The notes below the pieces were generated by a model. That model worked only from the letters and a program-made list of their open reading frames with translations. It did not search any database and was not told where the DNA came from. Of a stretch of DNA of 41,269 bases, positions 1 through 7,645 are shown in pieces. Source of the stretch: Gammaproteobacteria bacterium (GTDB lineage: Bacteria; Pseudomonadota; Gammaproteobacteria; Pseudomonadales; Azotimanducaceae); the NCBI GenBank assembly GCA_021773555.1, contig JAJFKA010000086.1, positions 1 to 41,269 on the forward strand, written 5' to 3'. A program made the position numbers and the translations under genes. The stretch's first letter is position 1. Every line of letters begins with the position of its first letter.

Positions 1-16
1 CCGTAATTTAACTCCT

Positions 17-58
17 ACCCAACACTCCGACCCCAACACTCCGACCCCAACACTCTCG
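17..58. repeat. Three-copy 14-bp tandem repeat
   Basis: Three consecutive copies of ACCCCAACACTCCG are visible. The first lacks one C and the last has one extra base near its end. On the opposite strand the unit reads CGGAGTGTTGGGGT, and the unit junctions give TGGGGTCG, the same core as the repeats at 1685-1736. It lies just downstream of the stop codon of the MaoC-like gene, in the window's first 67 bases, which hold no gene. Confidence 0.75.
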
Positions 59-67
59 CCCAGTCAC

Positions 68-484
68 TCAGTTCGCGGGCAAGCCAACCGTTGCAGTACC
101 AAAAACGCGCGTTTCGCCTTTACTGTTGGCGACGGTGAGATCAATTTCGACCAGACCTGCATCCTCATCGATGTCGGTAACCACACCAGTAATGGTATGT
201 GGTTCGTCGGCGATCACCGGCGCACGAAAAACGGTGTCAATGGCCTTTATTTCGGCAGCGGGTGCCCAGTGATGGATCATCGCGACCAGATATCCCTGGC
301 TCAGAACGCCGGGTACCATGGCACCCGCAAGGCCTTCTTTCCTGGCAGCCTCGTGATCGCTGAATCTTGCGCCGCCCCAGCCGATGAGTTTGGCGAAGGT
401 TTTAACGGTTTCGAGTGAGGTATCCGGCTCGAAAGCAGGCAGATCGACACCGAACTCGACTTCTCCTATTTTGTTAACCGCCAT
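68..484 (-). CDS. MaoC-like hot-dog protein (half-size acyl dehydratase subunit)
   Basis: This 138-residue protein has the length and pattern of a single MaoC-like hot-dog domain, a family that hydrates enoyl-CoA or related thioesters. The stretch around residues 30-60 (FAKLIGWGGARFSDHEAARKEG) aligns with the MaoC active-site loop, but where active R-hydratases show GDxNPxH it has GWGGARF, so the usual catalytic Asp and His are missing. Its ATG overlaps the stop of the upstream FAS1-like gene by one base (TGATG), with GGGAG 8 nt before it, so the two are translationally coupled and probably form a heteromer, as HadAB or ChsH1/ChsH2 do. The substrate is unknown. It could be a structural subunit or a thioester-binding protein rather than an enzyme. 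Confidence 0.8.
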   Translation of the reverse strand: MAVNKIGEVEFGVDLPAFEPDTSLETVKTFAKLIGWGGARFSDHEAARKEGLAGAMVPGVLSQGYLVAMIHHWAPAAEIKAIDTVFRAPVIADEPHTITGVVTDIDEDAGLVEIDLTVANSKGETRVFGTATVGLPAN

Positions 485-921
485 CAGTTTTTCTCCCGCA
501 TGACCATACGACTGTCGGAGTTGGCCAGATGTGTACCGTCTGCATCGTAAAACTCGAGCCTGGATACCACGAAAATCATACGTCCGGAACGGCCTGTCTT
601 GGTGTAGATGTCATGCAAGTGAGTTTTGCCTGTAACGGTAGATCCTGGGCGGATCGGTGCGAGTGACTCGACGCCTTTGCCAGCGTCCATACCGATACCG
701 AAACGCGGAAAATCCGCAGGCAGTGCGCGACGACCACTGAGGCTGGCCACATAGGTCGGTGGCGCCTGGAATTCCGGGTGATTCTTATCAAGAAATCGAT
801 CGGCTGTTTCGCCGCAGAGTCTGGCGTATTCGATGGTTACATTTGGGTCTATCTCAAAGGTTTTTTCGTCAAAATCAAGGTTGAGAAATTTGCTTCGAAC
901 TTCTTCTATATCGGCGTCCAA
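484..921 (-). CDS. FAS1-like dehydratase-domain protein (MaoC partner subunit)
   Basis: This 145-residue protein resembles the N-terminal half-hot-dog (FAS1-like or MaoC_dehydrat_N) that pairs with MaoC-like subunits. Typical features are an EYARLCGETADRF stretch near residue 33 followed by APPTYVASL. The start is TTG: a strong Shine-Dalgarno (GGAGGAG) lies about 6 nt upstream and no better in-frame start exists. It is followed directly by the MaoC-like gene and preceded by a PHP gene with a 27-bp gap, so the three form one minus-strand operon. Family members usually supply the double-hot-dog fold rather than the catalytic pair. The acyl substrate cannot be read from sequence. Confidence 0.78.
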   Translation of the reverse strand: MDADIEEVRSKFLNLDFDEKTFEIDPNVTIEYARLCGETADRFLDKNHPEFQAPPTYVASLSGRRALPADFPRFGIGMDAGKGVESLAPIRPGSTVTGKTHLHDIYTKTGRSGRMIFVVSRLEFYDADGTHLANSDSRMVMREKN

Positions 922-948
922 GATGACTCCTCCGTTTACCTGGTTTGT

Positions 949-1590
949 TCAGGCTGCATTCTGATGCTTAAAATTGATTGCCTCGAAATCACCGGCTTTG
1001 AGGGCTGTGACAAGTTCGTCCATAGTTGCAATATCAGCGGGAAAGCGTGTGGCGCATCGCCCCACATGACTGACTATGTGTGAATCACTTCCGCCGATCC
1101 CCAGATACCCCAATTCTGTCGCGTTGCTAATGGCGATCTGGTCCTCATTATCGCGACTTCCACCGTTGTAAATTTCAACAATACGCACGCCTTTGGGGAC
1201 ACCCAACGATTCTGTGTGCGCGAACATGCCAACCCTGGGTCTGCCAGGGTGGCAGGGTGCAGCTACCGCGCCGTGCCGGTCGCAGGTTTCAATGACCATT
1301 TCCAGTGGCAGCTTGATACTCGCAAAGTCAAATTCATCCAGAAGCGCCTCGGTAACACCGAAGACCAGGACGTGCCCATACTCGGTTTCGACCTCGCTGC
1401 CTTTAAGAATGACCAGATTGAACTTTTCTGCAAGCTCAGAGTAGTCCGAGCTCAGGTCAAATTGTCTGTGCTCGGTCAACACGAAACCATCAATCGGCAG
1501 TTCCTTCGACCTGATCCATTGACAGTAGTTATCGACCTTGGCCCTGCCATCATCTGACTTGATGGAGTGGGTATGTAAATCCAGTATCAA
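949..1590 (-). CDS. PHP-domain metal-dependent phosphoesterase-like protein
   Basis: This 213-residue protein has the full set of PHP metal ligands: LDLHTHS at residues 3-9, TEH at 39-41, GSEVETEYGH near 64-73, PCHPGRPR, and GGSDSH near the C-terminus. PHP proteins are trinuclear-metal hydrolases of phosphoesters; the substrate here is unknown. I chose TTG at 1590 because GGAG lies 5 nt upstream and the protein then opens directly with the PHP strand. A GTG at 1623 would add 11 residues with no clear ribosome site. It is the first gene of an operon with two half-dehydratases, an unusual partner. Whether it acts on a CoA- or nucleotide-type product of the same pathway is conjecture. Confidence 0.82.
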   Translation of the reverse strand: MILDLHTHSIKSDDGRAKVDNYCQWIRSKELPIDGFVLTEHRQFDLSSDYSELAEKFNLVILKGSEVETEYGHVLVFGVTEALLDEFDFASIKLPLEMVIETCDRHGAVAAPCHPGRPRVGMFAHTESLGVPKGVRIVEIYNGGSRDNEDQIAISNATELGYLGIGGSDSHIVSHVGRCATRFPADIATMDELVTALKAGDFEAINFKHQNAA

Positions 1591-1807
1591 GTAATCTCCG
1601 TGCGCCTGTAAATACGAAGCCACACGCTGCCACAGTGCCCGGGCTTGTGCAAGTTTGATGAATCCAGCATATGTAAGTGTATAAGGAGTGGGGTCTTAAG
1701 CGGAGGGATCTAAGCAGTGGGGTCGACCCCACCGCTACAGTGATTGTCGCTGATGGCCTGGCGGTATTACAATGAGGTATCGCTGCAACTAGTCGGATTG
1801 GTCAGAC
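1591..1807. other. Intergenic region between divergent PHP and SDR genes
   Basis: This stretch of about 217 bp holds no gene. It must contain the promoters for the PHP operon (leftward) and the SDR gene (rightward). I see no convincing -35/-10 pair on either strand. Its one clear structure is the TGGGGTC repeat and palindrome at 1685-1736. Confidence 0.5.
1685..1736. repeat. TGGGGTC repeat cluster ending in a 24-bp near-perfect palindrome
   Basis: Three imperfect units follow one another: GGAGTGGGGTCTTAAGC, GGAGGGATCTAAGC and AGTGGGGTC. The last runs into GTGGGGTCGACCCCAC at 1717-1732, a perfect 16-bp palindrome; with AGC and GCT flanks the arms extend to 1713-1736 with one mismatched pair. 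The TGGGGTCG core recurs at 17-58 and, more loosely, at 29494-29501, 35626-35633 and 39174-39182, all outside genes. This looks like a dispersed palindromic (REP-like) element rather than an operator for either neighbour. Confidence 0.65.
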
Positions 1808-2686
1808 GTGACGAACTTGATGGAAGGAAAACGGGTTTTGATCACCGGGGGTAACAGCGGTATTGGCAAGACGACCGCAATCGGCCTTGCCAGGATGGGT
1901 GCAGAAGTCATTATTGCCTGTCGAGAAAGTGCCAAAACCAGTGCGGCGCTTGAGGAAATCTCCCAGGCGAGCGGGCAGCGGGTAGTCAATCTGCCGGTTA
2001 ATCTCGCATCCCTGAAGAGTGTCCGAGATCTCGCCGCGGCGTTTCATGCGCGATTCGACAAGCTTTCTGTATTGATTAATAACGCCGGAGTATTTCCAAC
2101 CCGCCTCGGACTTACGGATGATGGATTTGAGATGCAGTTCGGTGTGAACCACCTCGCCCATTTCCTGCTTACCAATCTGATGAGTGACGTACTGAAGGAA
2201 AGTGCACCGGCGAGAATTGTCACGGTTTCGTCCATGATGCATAAAAAAGGTGTCATCGATTTCAACTCGTTTCGGGGTGAAACGAAATACGGCATGCAGG
2301 CCGCCTATGCGCAGTCAAAGCTCGCTAATGTGCTGTTTTCAGTGGAACTGGCTGATCGGCTTCGCGGAACAGGTGTCACCTCCAACGCGCTACATCCGGG
2401 TGGTGTGCGCACCGATATAACCCGTGACGTCCCCTGGCTGCTGCGTAAACTCATTGATCTGGTTTTCATTAGTCCTGAAGCGGGGGCCAGGACCAGTGTG
2501 ATGCTTGCCAGTGATCCAGAGCTGATGAGTACATCTGCGCAATACTTTGATCAGATGAAGCTGACCGATCCGTCACCGCTGGTCGCTGATGCTGCGCTAC
2601 GGACCCGACTTTGGCTCGAGAGTGCTCAACTCACGAGTATTGATCCTTTCCGCGAAGAGTATTTTGTTGCCCCCGATTCGGTGTAA
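1808..2686 (+). CDS. Short-chain dehydrogenase/reductase (SDR), retinol-dehydrogenase-like
   Basis: This 292-residue classical-type SDR has the cofactor glycine motif TGGNSGIG at residues 13-20, the structural NNAG motif near 90, a catalytic Ser in TVSSMMH and the catalytic pair YAQSK (Tyr167, Lys171). The overall pattern, including FGVNHLAHFLLTNLM and NALHPGGVRTDI, is that of the retinol dehydrogenase/WWOX-like branch, which oxidises or reduces lipophilic alcohols and ketones with NAD(P)(H). The substrate is unknown. The start is GTG at 1808 or ATG at 1820; neither has a strong ribosome site. It stands alone and is convergent with the phosphodiesterase gene that follows. Confidence 0.88.
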   Translation: MTNLMEGKRVLITGGNSGIGKTTAIGLARMGAEVIIACRESAKTSAALEEISQASGQRVVNLPVNLASLKSVRDLAAAFHARFDKLSVLINNAGVFPTRLGLTDDGFEMQFGVNHLAHFLLTNLMSDVLKESAPARIVTVSSMMHKKGVIDFNSFRGETKYGMQAAYAQSKLANVLFSVELADRLRGTGVTSNALHPGGVRTDITRDVPWLLRKLIDLVFISPEAGARTSVMLASDPELMSTSAQYFDQMKLTDPSPLVADAALRTRLWLESAQLTSIDPFREEYFVAPDSV

Positions 2687-2715
2687 CTGCTGAGTGTCGA
2701 GTCATGAGTGTCTGG

Positions 2716-3279
2716 CTACGGACGCTCGAGCTTGTGCGGCAGGAACTCGGAATGATGTTCAACCCCATCCTCATTCAGTTGCCATAGCGTGGTCTTTATC
2801 TGATCCGGTAGTATATCGAGGGTAGCGATCGTGCCGAGACGCAGGGACTGGTTGCGTGGCAGCGTCGGCGAACCCGGATTGATGCACAGGATATCGCCAA
2901 CCTGATGGATGCCCTCCAGGTGAGTGTGGCCGTAAATCAGGATTTCCGGTCGGCGCTCGAAATGCTTGTCGACGTAGCGGTAGATATCCGCCGTCGATTT
3001 GCGAGTCGGGGAGGGAAAATGGTGGATCATACCCACAGTGGCGCCAGCAAAATCCAGTATCCAGGTATCCTGCAACCGATCGTCAAAAAGTCCGACATCA
3101 CCATTACCGCGGGAAACATAAGTAGGTGCGAGTGCGGAGAGTTGGTCAACGATGTCCAGTGTATGCAGGTCGCCGGCGTGCAGAATACAGTCCACGTCAC
3201 TCAGTAAATCCATTGCCTGCGGCCAGAGATCGGCCAGGGATCCAGGCATATGTGTATCGGCGATCAATCCCAGGCGCAT
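2716..3279 (-). CDS. YfcE/MJ0936-family metallophosphodiesterase
   Basis: This 187-residue cytoplasmic protein has the calcineurin-like metal ligands in family order: GLIADTH (Asp8, His10), HAGD (Asp37), RGNGD (Asn59), a His at 86, and GHTH (His118, His120), followed by NPGSPTLPR, which is typical of the YfcE family. Members hydrolyse phosphodiester model substrates with Mn2+ or Ni2+; the physiological substrate is mostly unknown. The ATG at 3279 is chosen because MRLGLIADTH is the standard family N-terminus and GGAACG lies upstream. A frame extension to 3348 would add 23 atypical residues. It is convergent with the SDR gene and divergent from the PhyH gene. Confidence 0.87.
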   Translation of the reverse strand: MRLGLIADTHMPGSLADLWPQAMDLLSDVDCILHAGDLHTLDIVDQLSALAPTYVSRGNGDVGLFDDRLQDTWILDFAGATVGMIHHFPSPTRKSTADIYRYVDKHFERRPEILIYGHTHLEGIHQVGDILCINPGSPTLPRNQSLRLGTIATLDILPDQIKTTLWQLNEDGVEHHSEFLPHKLERP

Positions 3280-3467
3280 TGGTTCGTTCCATTGAAAGCG
3301 TGCAAGAATACCAGTTCCGCGACGTAAGCAAAGTAAAAGGTCGTGCAATCCGTCGTCTTCGGACCTCGCTGCGCCGATCAGGAATTGAAATAGACCCCCG
3401 CAGCGTGTAGCGTAAACCGACAGCGAACAATCGATTTTTTCTAATCACCTCTGGATGGATCAAGCTG

Positions 3468-4364
3468 ATGACAAGCGGACTGAATGCAGCTGGCGGCACG
3501 GTCGCCCTGGTGACACATACTCCCGATACGCCGATCGATGAGATCCTGTTCGATTTTCAGCGGGATGGAGCGGTCATCATCAAAGATGCGGTCGAACCCG
3601 GACTCATGGAAAATACAATTAACCAGGTCATGCCGTTTATCGAGCGAACCCGGTTTGGCGCTGATGATTTTACCGGGCGAAAGACTCGAAGGACCGGTGC
3701 TCTGGTAGCCCGTTCTGCGGCATGCCGGGAAATCGTGACGAATGAACTTATCCTTTCTCTGGCAGAAAAATTTTTAAGCCCCTTTGCAGAACGTATCGTC
3801 CTGCATCTGACACAGACTATCTATATTGATCCCGGACAGGGTGCGCAAACCCTGCACCGGGACCGGTTAGCCTGGGGCGATCACATGCCAAAAGCGATCG
3901 AGCCACAATTCAACACCATTTATGCACTGACAGATTTCAACCGGGAAAATGGTGCGACGCGGGTGATACCGGGCAGTAATCACTGGGACACCTCGCGACG
4001 CGCCGAGCCCGAGCAAATCTGCCAGGCTGAAATGAGCAAGGGTTCTGTGCTCATCTATTCTGGCAGTGTCATTCACTCAGGTGGTGAAAACCGTTCAAGC
4101 CAGTCCCGTCTGGGACTCAATATTACCTATTGTCTGGGGTGGCTGCGTCAGGAAGAGAATCAGTATTTGTCTTGCCCACCCGATGTTGCGCGGGCTTTTT
4201 CGCAGGATTTACAGGAATTACTAGGCTACACCATGGGCAATTATGCACTGGGCTACTATTCGGACCCGGATGGCTATGGCGAACGTGGTGCCGGGATTCT
4301 TCAGCCGGAAACTGTGCTTGGCGTAAAATCCAGAAACAAGCTGGATTCGGGTATTCCTGACTAG
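3468..4364 (+). CDS. Phytanoyl-CoA dioxygenase (PhyH) family Fe(II)/2-oxoglutarate oxygenase
   Basis: This 298-residue protein has the PhyH double-stranded beta-helix ligands: HRD at 130-132 (His and Asp iron ligands), a distal His203 in SVIHSGGENRS, and Arg214 in SRLGLNITY as the likely 2-oxoglutarate clamp. VIPGSNHW is also typical. Such enzymes hydroxylate substrates at unactivated carbons using O2 and 2-oxoglutarate. The family is broad and the substrate cannot be assigned. It is the first gene of a plus-strand run; the Fe-S aldo/keto reductase starts 32 bp later and the larCEB genes follow, so a shared pathway is plausible. The ribosome site (GGAT) is modest. Confidence 0.85.
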   Translation: MTSGLNAAGGTVALVTHTPDTPIDEILFDFQRDGAVIIKDAVEPGLMENTINQVMPFIERTRFGADDFTGRKTRRTGALVARSAACREIVTNELILSLAEKFLSPFAERIVLHLTQTIYIDPGQGAQTLHRDRLAWGDHMPKAIEPQFNTIYALTDFNRENGATRVIPGSNHWDTSRRAEPEQICQAEMSKGSVLIYSGSVIHSGGENRSSQSRLGLNITYCLGWLRQEENQYLSCPPDVARAFSQDLQELLGYTMGNYALGYYSDPDGYGERGAGILQPETVLGVKSRNKLDSGIPD

Positions 4365-4396
4365 TTCGACCTGGTTCGTTATTTAAGGAGGAGAAC

Positions 4397-5614
4397 ATGA
4401 AGAAAACGTTTAAACGTCGGTCGTTGCTTAAGCTCGGTGCGCTCGGAGGAATCACCGCAAGTGTGTCGATTCCTGGCGCCAGTGCACAGCCCGAAACAGG
4501 GTCCGGCATACAGCAATACCGCACGCTCGGGCGCACCGGATTGAAAATCTCGGATATCTCGTTTGGCTCCTCCCGCCTGCGAACCGGTGAAGAATATCTG
4601 GTTGAGCATGCCTATGAGCGTGGCGTTAATTACTTCGATACCGCGGAAAACTATACTAACGGTCAGTCTGAACGCGTGATTGGCAACGCGCTCAAAACAA
4701 AACGAGACAAGGTTGTAATCGTTACTAAGATGGAAACATCAGCCAGAACCAGCCGGGATACAATGATGTCCACGCTGGAAAACAGCCTGCGGCAGTTGCA
4801 ATCAGACTATGTGGACGTCTTTTTCACTCATGCGGTGAATGATATTGGTCGGCTAAAGAATCCAGAGTGGCATGCGTTTGTCGACCTGGCAAAACAACAG
4901 GGCAAGATCAGATTCTCGGGGATGTCGGGACATGCGGGTAATCTCATCGAATGCGTGGATTATGCGGTTGAACAGGACATGTTTGATGTAATGTTGCTGG
5001 CGCATAATTTTGGTGAGGATCCGGCATTTTATGAGCGCCTTACCCGGTCTTTTGATTTTGTTGCAAGTCAATCCGGTTTACCGGCTGCCATGGCCAGGGC
5101 GAAGCAGAAAAATGTCGGCATCGTCGCGATGAAGGTGCTGCGTGGAGCGCGGCTTAACGATATGCGGCAGTATGAAACCAATGGCGCTACGTTTGCACAG
5201 GCTGCGTTTCGCTGGGCACTGAACAAATCAGCGGTTGATGCTGTGATCATCTCGATGACTTCAAGGGACAAGATTGACGAGTTTGTCGCGGCATCCGGGA
5301 CGAACAGCGTCACCGGTGAGGATTTAAGATTGCTTGAACAATACGCGCAGTTAACGGATATGAGTTACTGTCGTCATGCCTGCAATGATTGCGAAGGATC
5401 CTGCCCCTATGGAGTACCCATTGCGGATGTACTGCGTACCAGGATGTACGCGACAGACTATGGTGATTTTTCTTTCGCTCGTGCCGAATATAAACAACTG
5501 GGTGACGCGGCCAGCGCCTGCCTTAGTTGTGATGGCGCACCTTGTCGCGACGCTTGTACGCACAGTATACCGATCGCTGATTTGTGCGGGCCGACCCACC
5601 AGATGTTAAGCTGA
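4397..5614 (+). CDS. Tat-targeted aldo/keto reductase with C-terminal [4Fe-4S] ferredoxin-like motifs
   Basis: This 405-residue protein starts with a twin-arginine signal (KRRSLLKLG, Arg7-Arg8) and an ASAQ cleavage-like site near residue 30, so it is probably exported folded. The aldo/keto reductase tetrad is present: Asp81 and Tyr86 (FDTAENY), Lys111 (VTKM), His145 (FFTH). The C-terminus carries two cysteine clusters, CRHACNDCEGSCP (325, 329, 332, 336) and CLSCDGAPCRDAC (375, 378, 383, 387), consistent with Fe-S clusters as in other ferredoxin-fused AKRs. A textbook AAGGAGGAG site precedes the ATG. NAD(P)H is scarce outside the cytoplasm, so an exported AKR probably uses a bound cofactor or electron relay; that is inference. 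Gene order suggests a link with the nickel-pincer cofactor genes. Confidence 0.88.
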   Translation: MKKTFKRRSLLKLGALGGITASVSIPGASAQPETGSGIQQYRTLGRTGLKISDISFGSSRLRTGEEYLVEHAYERGVNYFDTAENYTNGQSERVIGNALKTKRDKVVIVTKMETSARTSRDTMMSTLENSLRQLQSDYVDVFFTHAVNDIGRLKNPEWHAFVDLAKQQGKIRFSGMSGHAGNLIECVDYAVEQDMFDVMLLAHNFGEDPAFYERLTRSFDFVASQSGLPAAMARAKQKNVGIVAMKVLRGARLNDMRQYETNGATFAQAAFRWALNKSAVDAVIISMTSRDKIDEFVAASGTNSVTGEDLRLLEQYAQLTDMSYCRHACNDCEGSCPYGVPIADVLRTRMYATDYGDFSFARAEYKQLGDAASACLSCDGAPCRDACTHSIPIADLCGPTHQMLS

Positions 5615-5640
5615 AGCCTGATACCAAACGGGACCTATCC

Positions 5641-6825
5641 TTGCGACACATTCACCTCGATCTTGTCGGCGGACTGGCTGGTGACATGTTTATTGCCGTG
5701 CTGCTCGATTGTTTTCCGCAGCATGCCAGGGCACTCGCTCAGGTGATGGCGCAGGCCGGGTTTAACGACCTGGTTGAACTTCGACATTGCACCCACAATG
5801 ACGGCACGCTCACGGGAAGTCGCTTCGAGGTCTCACCGGCCACTGATGGGCAAGCTCATCACCACCGGCACTACAGCGACATCCGCCAAATTCTTAACGC
5901 AGCGAGCATGCCGGAAACGACCCGGTCAGCGGCCCTGGCGATTTTTAAATTGATTGCCGAAGTCGAAGCGAAAATACATGGCAAGTCGATCGATAGTATC
6001 GCCTTTCATGAAGTTGGTGCCTGGGATTCGATTGCCGACATTGTCTGTGCTGCCTGGCTCATAGAAACGTGTGAAGTGACCAGCTGGAGTGTTTCAAAGT
6101 TACCGCTGGGGCGCGGTCGAATTAAAACAGCCCACGGGCTGTTGCCCATACCTGCACCCGCGACCGCGTTGCTGCTGGAGGGTTTCGAGTTTTTCGATGA
6201 TGGTCTGGAAGGAGAGCGCATTACCCCAACCGGCGCTGCGATTCTCAAGTTTCTGGTACCGAAATCGACGGTACCGGAAGGCTTTGCGCTGGATCGCTCA
6301 GGATTCGGTTTTGGCTTGAAAAAATTTCCGGGGATTTCCAATGTGGTCCGCGCAATGATCTTTGAGTCTGAGGAAAGCTCGCTTGCCTGGCAGGCTGATC
6401 AGGTTCTTTTACTGGAATTTGAAGTTGATGACCAGACTCCCGAGGACCTCGCCGTGGCTCTGGAAAAACTGCGGCTAATTCCCGGTGTCATTGATGTTCT
6501 GCAATCCCCGGTGTTCGGTAAGAAAAACCGGCAAGGCAGCAGTGTTCGCGTCATTGTATTGCCGGCAGATCGAGACGCCCTGATTTCTGCGTGCTTTACA
6601 CTGACCACGACGCTTGGGATTAGGCATCGTGTTTGCGACCGGTCTATACTGCGGCGTTCGCATTACAGCATCGATCATGAAGGCGACAGTTACCGGGTCA
6701 AAGTGGCTGCTCGGCCGCTTGGTCCTTCGGCCAAGGCCGAAATGGATGACATGAAATTGAAACCAGCCGTGCGCGCTGCGGTTGAGTCAGCAGCACTGGC
6801 CCGGTTTAGGGATGACAATGGATAA
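5641..6825 (+). CDS. larC: Nickel-pincer cofactor synthesis cyclometallase LarC
   Basis: This 394-residue protein matches LarC (formerly DUF111), the CTP-dependent enzyme that inserts Ni into the thiolated pyridinium mononucleotide. Family features are the N-terminus HLDLVGGLAGDMFIAVLLD, then FHEVGAWDSIADIVCAAWLIE-like residues, then ITPTGAAILKFL. I chose TTG at 5641: GGGA lies 7 nt upstream and the protein then begins exactly where the family does. A GTG at 5584 would add 19 residues and overlap the reductase gene. In Lactobacillus plantarum LarC is made by frameshifting between larC1 and larC2; here it is one continuous frame. It overlaps larE. Confidence 0.9.
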   Translation: MRHIHLDLVGGLAGDMFIAVLLDCFPQHARALAQVMAQAGFNDLVELRHCTHNDGTLTGSRFEVSPATDGQAHHHRHYSDIRQILNAASMPETTRSAALAIFKLIAEVEAKIHGKSIDSIAFHEVGAWDSIADIVCAAWLIETCEVTSWSVSKLPLGRGRIKTAHGLLPIPAPATALLLEGFEFFDDGLEGERITPTGAAILKFLVPKSTVPEGFALDRSGFGFGLKKFPGISNVVRAMIFESEESSLAWQADQVLLLEFEVDDQTPEDLAVALEKLRLIPGVIDVLQSPVFGKKNRQGSSVRVIVLPADRDALISACFTLTTTLGIRHRVCDRSILRRSHYSIDHEGDSYRVKVAARPLGPSAKAEMDDMKLKPAVRAAVESAALARFRDDNG

Positions 6826-7645
6826 GCTTCTAAAACTGCAAGGTATTCTCACGGCGAGCGGTCCTGTCGCTATTGCAGTGAGTGGCGGTGTGGATAGCAT
6901 GACGCTGGCGGTCATAGCCCATCGAGTGAACGCTGAGTGTCAGATGTTTCATGCGATATCCCCGGCGGTACCCGGGCAGGCCACTGATCGGGTCAGACGC
7001 TACGCGCAGGCAGAAGGATGGGATCTGCATCTGATCGATGCGGGCGAGATTCATGATCCGGACTATGTAGCAAACCCGGCCAATCGATGTTACTTCTGCA
7101 AGACTAATCTTTACGACACTGTCTGTGAGGGTACCGAATTGCCGGTCGTTTCCGGGACCAATACCGACGATCTGGGAGACTATCGACCCGGACTCACCGC
7201 AGCAGCGGAGCACCGGGTTGAACACCCGTTCGTGCAAGCCGGAATCAGCAAGACGGACATTCGGGCCATCGCAGCCGGAATGGGTTTATCTGATCTAAAG
7301 GACCTGCCTGCCGCGCCATGCTTATCCAGCCGGGTGATGACGGGAATCGCCATCGATGAGCACTTATTGCCGGTGATCAATGAAGCTGAGTTAGCGCTCA
7401 CACAAAGTCTGCAGAAGTTTATACCGTTGCTCGGTGTGCGCTGCAGAATTCGTCCGGACGAGGTTGCGATCGAAATCGAGACCGTTGACGCGATTGATGT
7501 GGATTCCGAGTACGCACAGGCCGCGAGAGAGATCGTCATTGCACTTTTCCAGCGACACGGATACTCACATTACCTGCAAACTGTGTCGGTCGAACCGTAT
7601 CGCCGTGGCAGCGCATTTCTTATCGATACGCTTCAGGTCTCTTGA
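6818..7645 (+). CDS. larE: Sulfur transferase LarE (PP-loop family)
   Basis: This 275-residue protein has the PP-loop ATP-binding motif SGGVDS at 22-27 and the LarE signature RCYFCK (Cys91, Cys94) plus APCLSSR (Cys168). LarE adenylates the pyridinium dicarboxylate mononucleotide and adds sulfur, making thiocarboxylates. L. plantarum LarE sacrifices its single active-site Cys; a subclass with three cysteines is reported to use a [4Fe-4S] cluster instead, and these three positions fit that subclass. The ATG at 6818 is preferred over the ATG at 6812 because AGGG sits 6 nt before it. It overlaps larC by 8 nt and larB by 4 nt, so the three are translationally coupled. Confidence 0.92.
   Translation: MDKLLKLQGILTASGPVAIAVSGGVDSMTLAVIAHRVNAECQMFHAISPAVPGQATDRVRRYAQAEGWDLHLIDAGEIHDPDYVANPANRCYFCKTNLYDTVCEGTELPVVSGTNTDDLGDYRPGLTAAAEHRVEHPFVQAGISKTDIRAIAAGMGLSDLKDLPAAPCLSSRVMTGIAIDEHLLPVINEAELALTQSLQKFIPLLGVRCRIRPDEVAIEIETVDAIDVDSEYAQAAREIVIALFQRHGYSHYLQTVSVEPYRRGSAFLIDTLQVS

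Noticed and set aside
68-921. One broken fused MaoC gene
   Set aside because: Each half has its own start and ribosome site and a clean stop with a one-base overlap, which is the normal arrangement for two-subunit dehydratases.
2706-2727. Hairpin GAGTGTC/GACGCTC between SDR and phosphodiesterase stops
   Set aside because: It contains a wobble pair, overlaps the coding end and has no T-run, so it is not called as a terminator.
5584-5640. Earlier GTG start for larC, overlapping the reductase gene
   Set aside because: The added 19 residues do not match LarC proteins; TTG at 5641 has a ribosome site and the normal N-terminus.
5641-6825. Split or frameshifted larC (larC1/larC2) as in Lactobacillus
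   Set aside because: The frame is continuous through both halves, with no internal stop.
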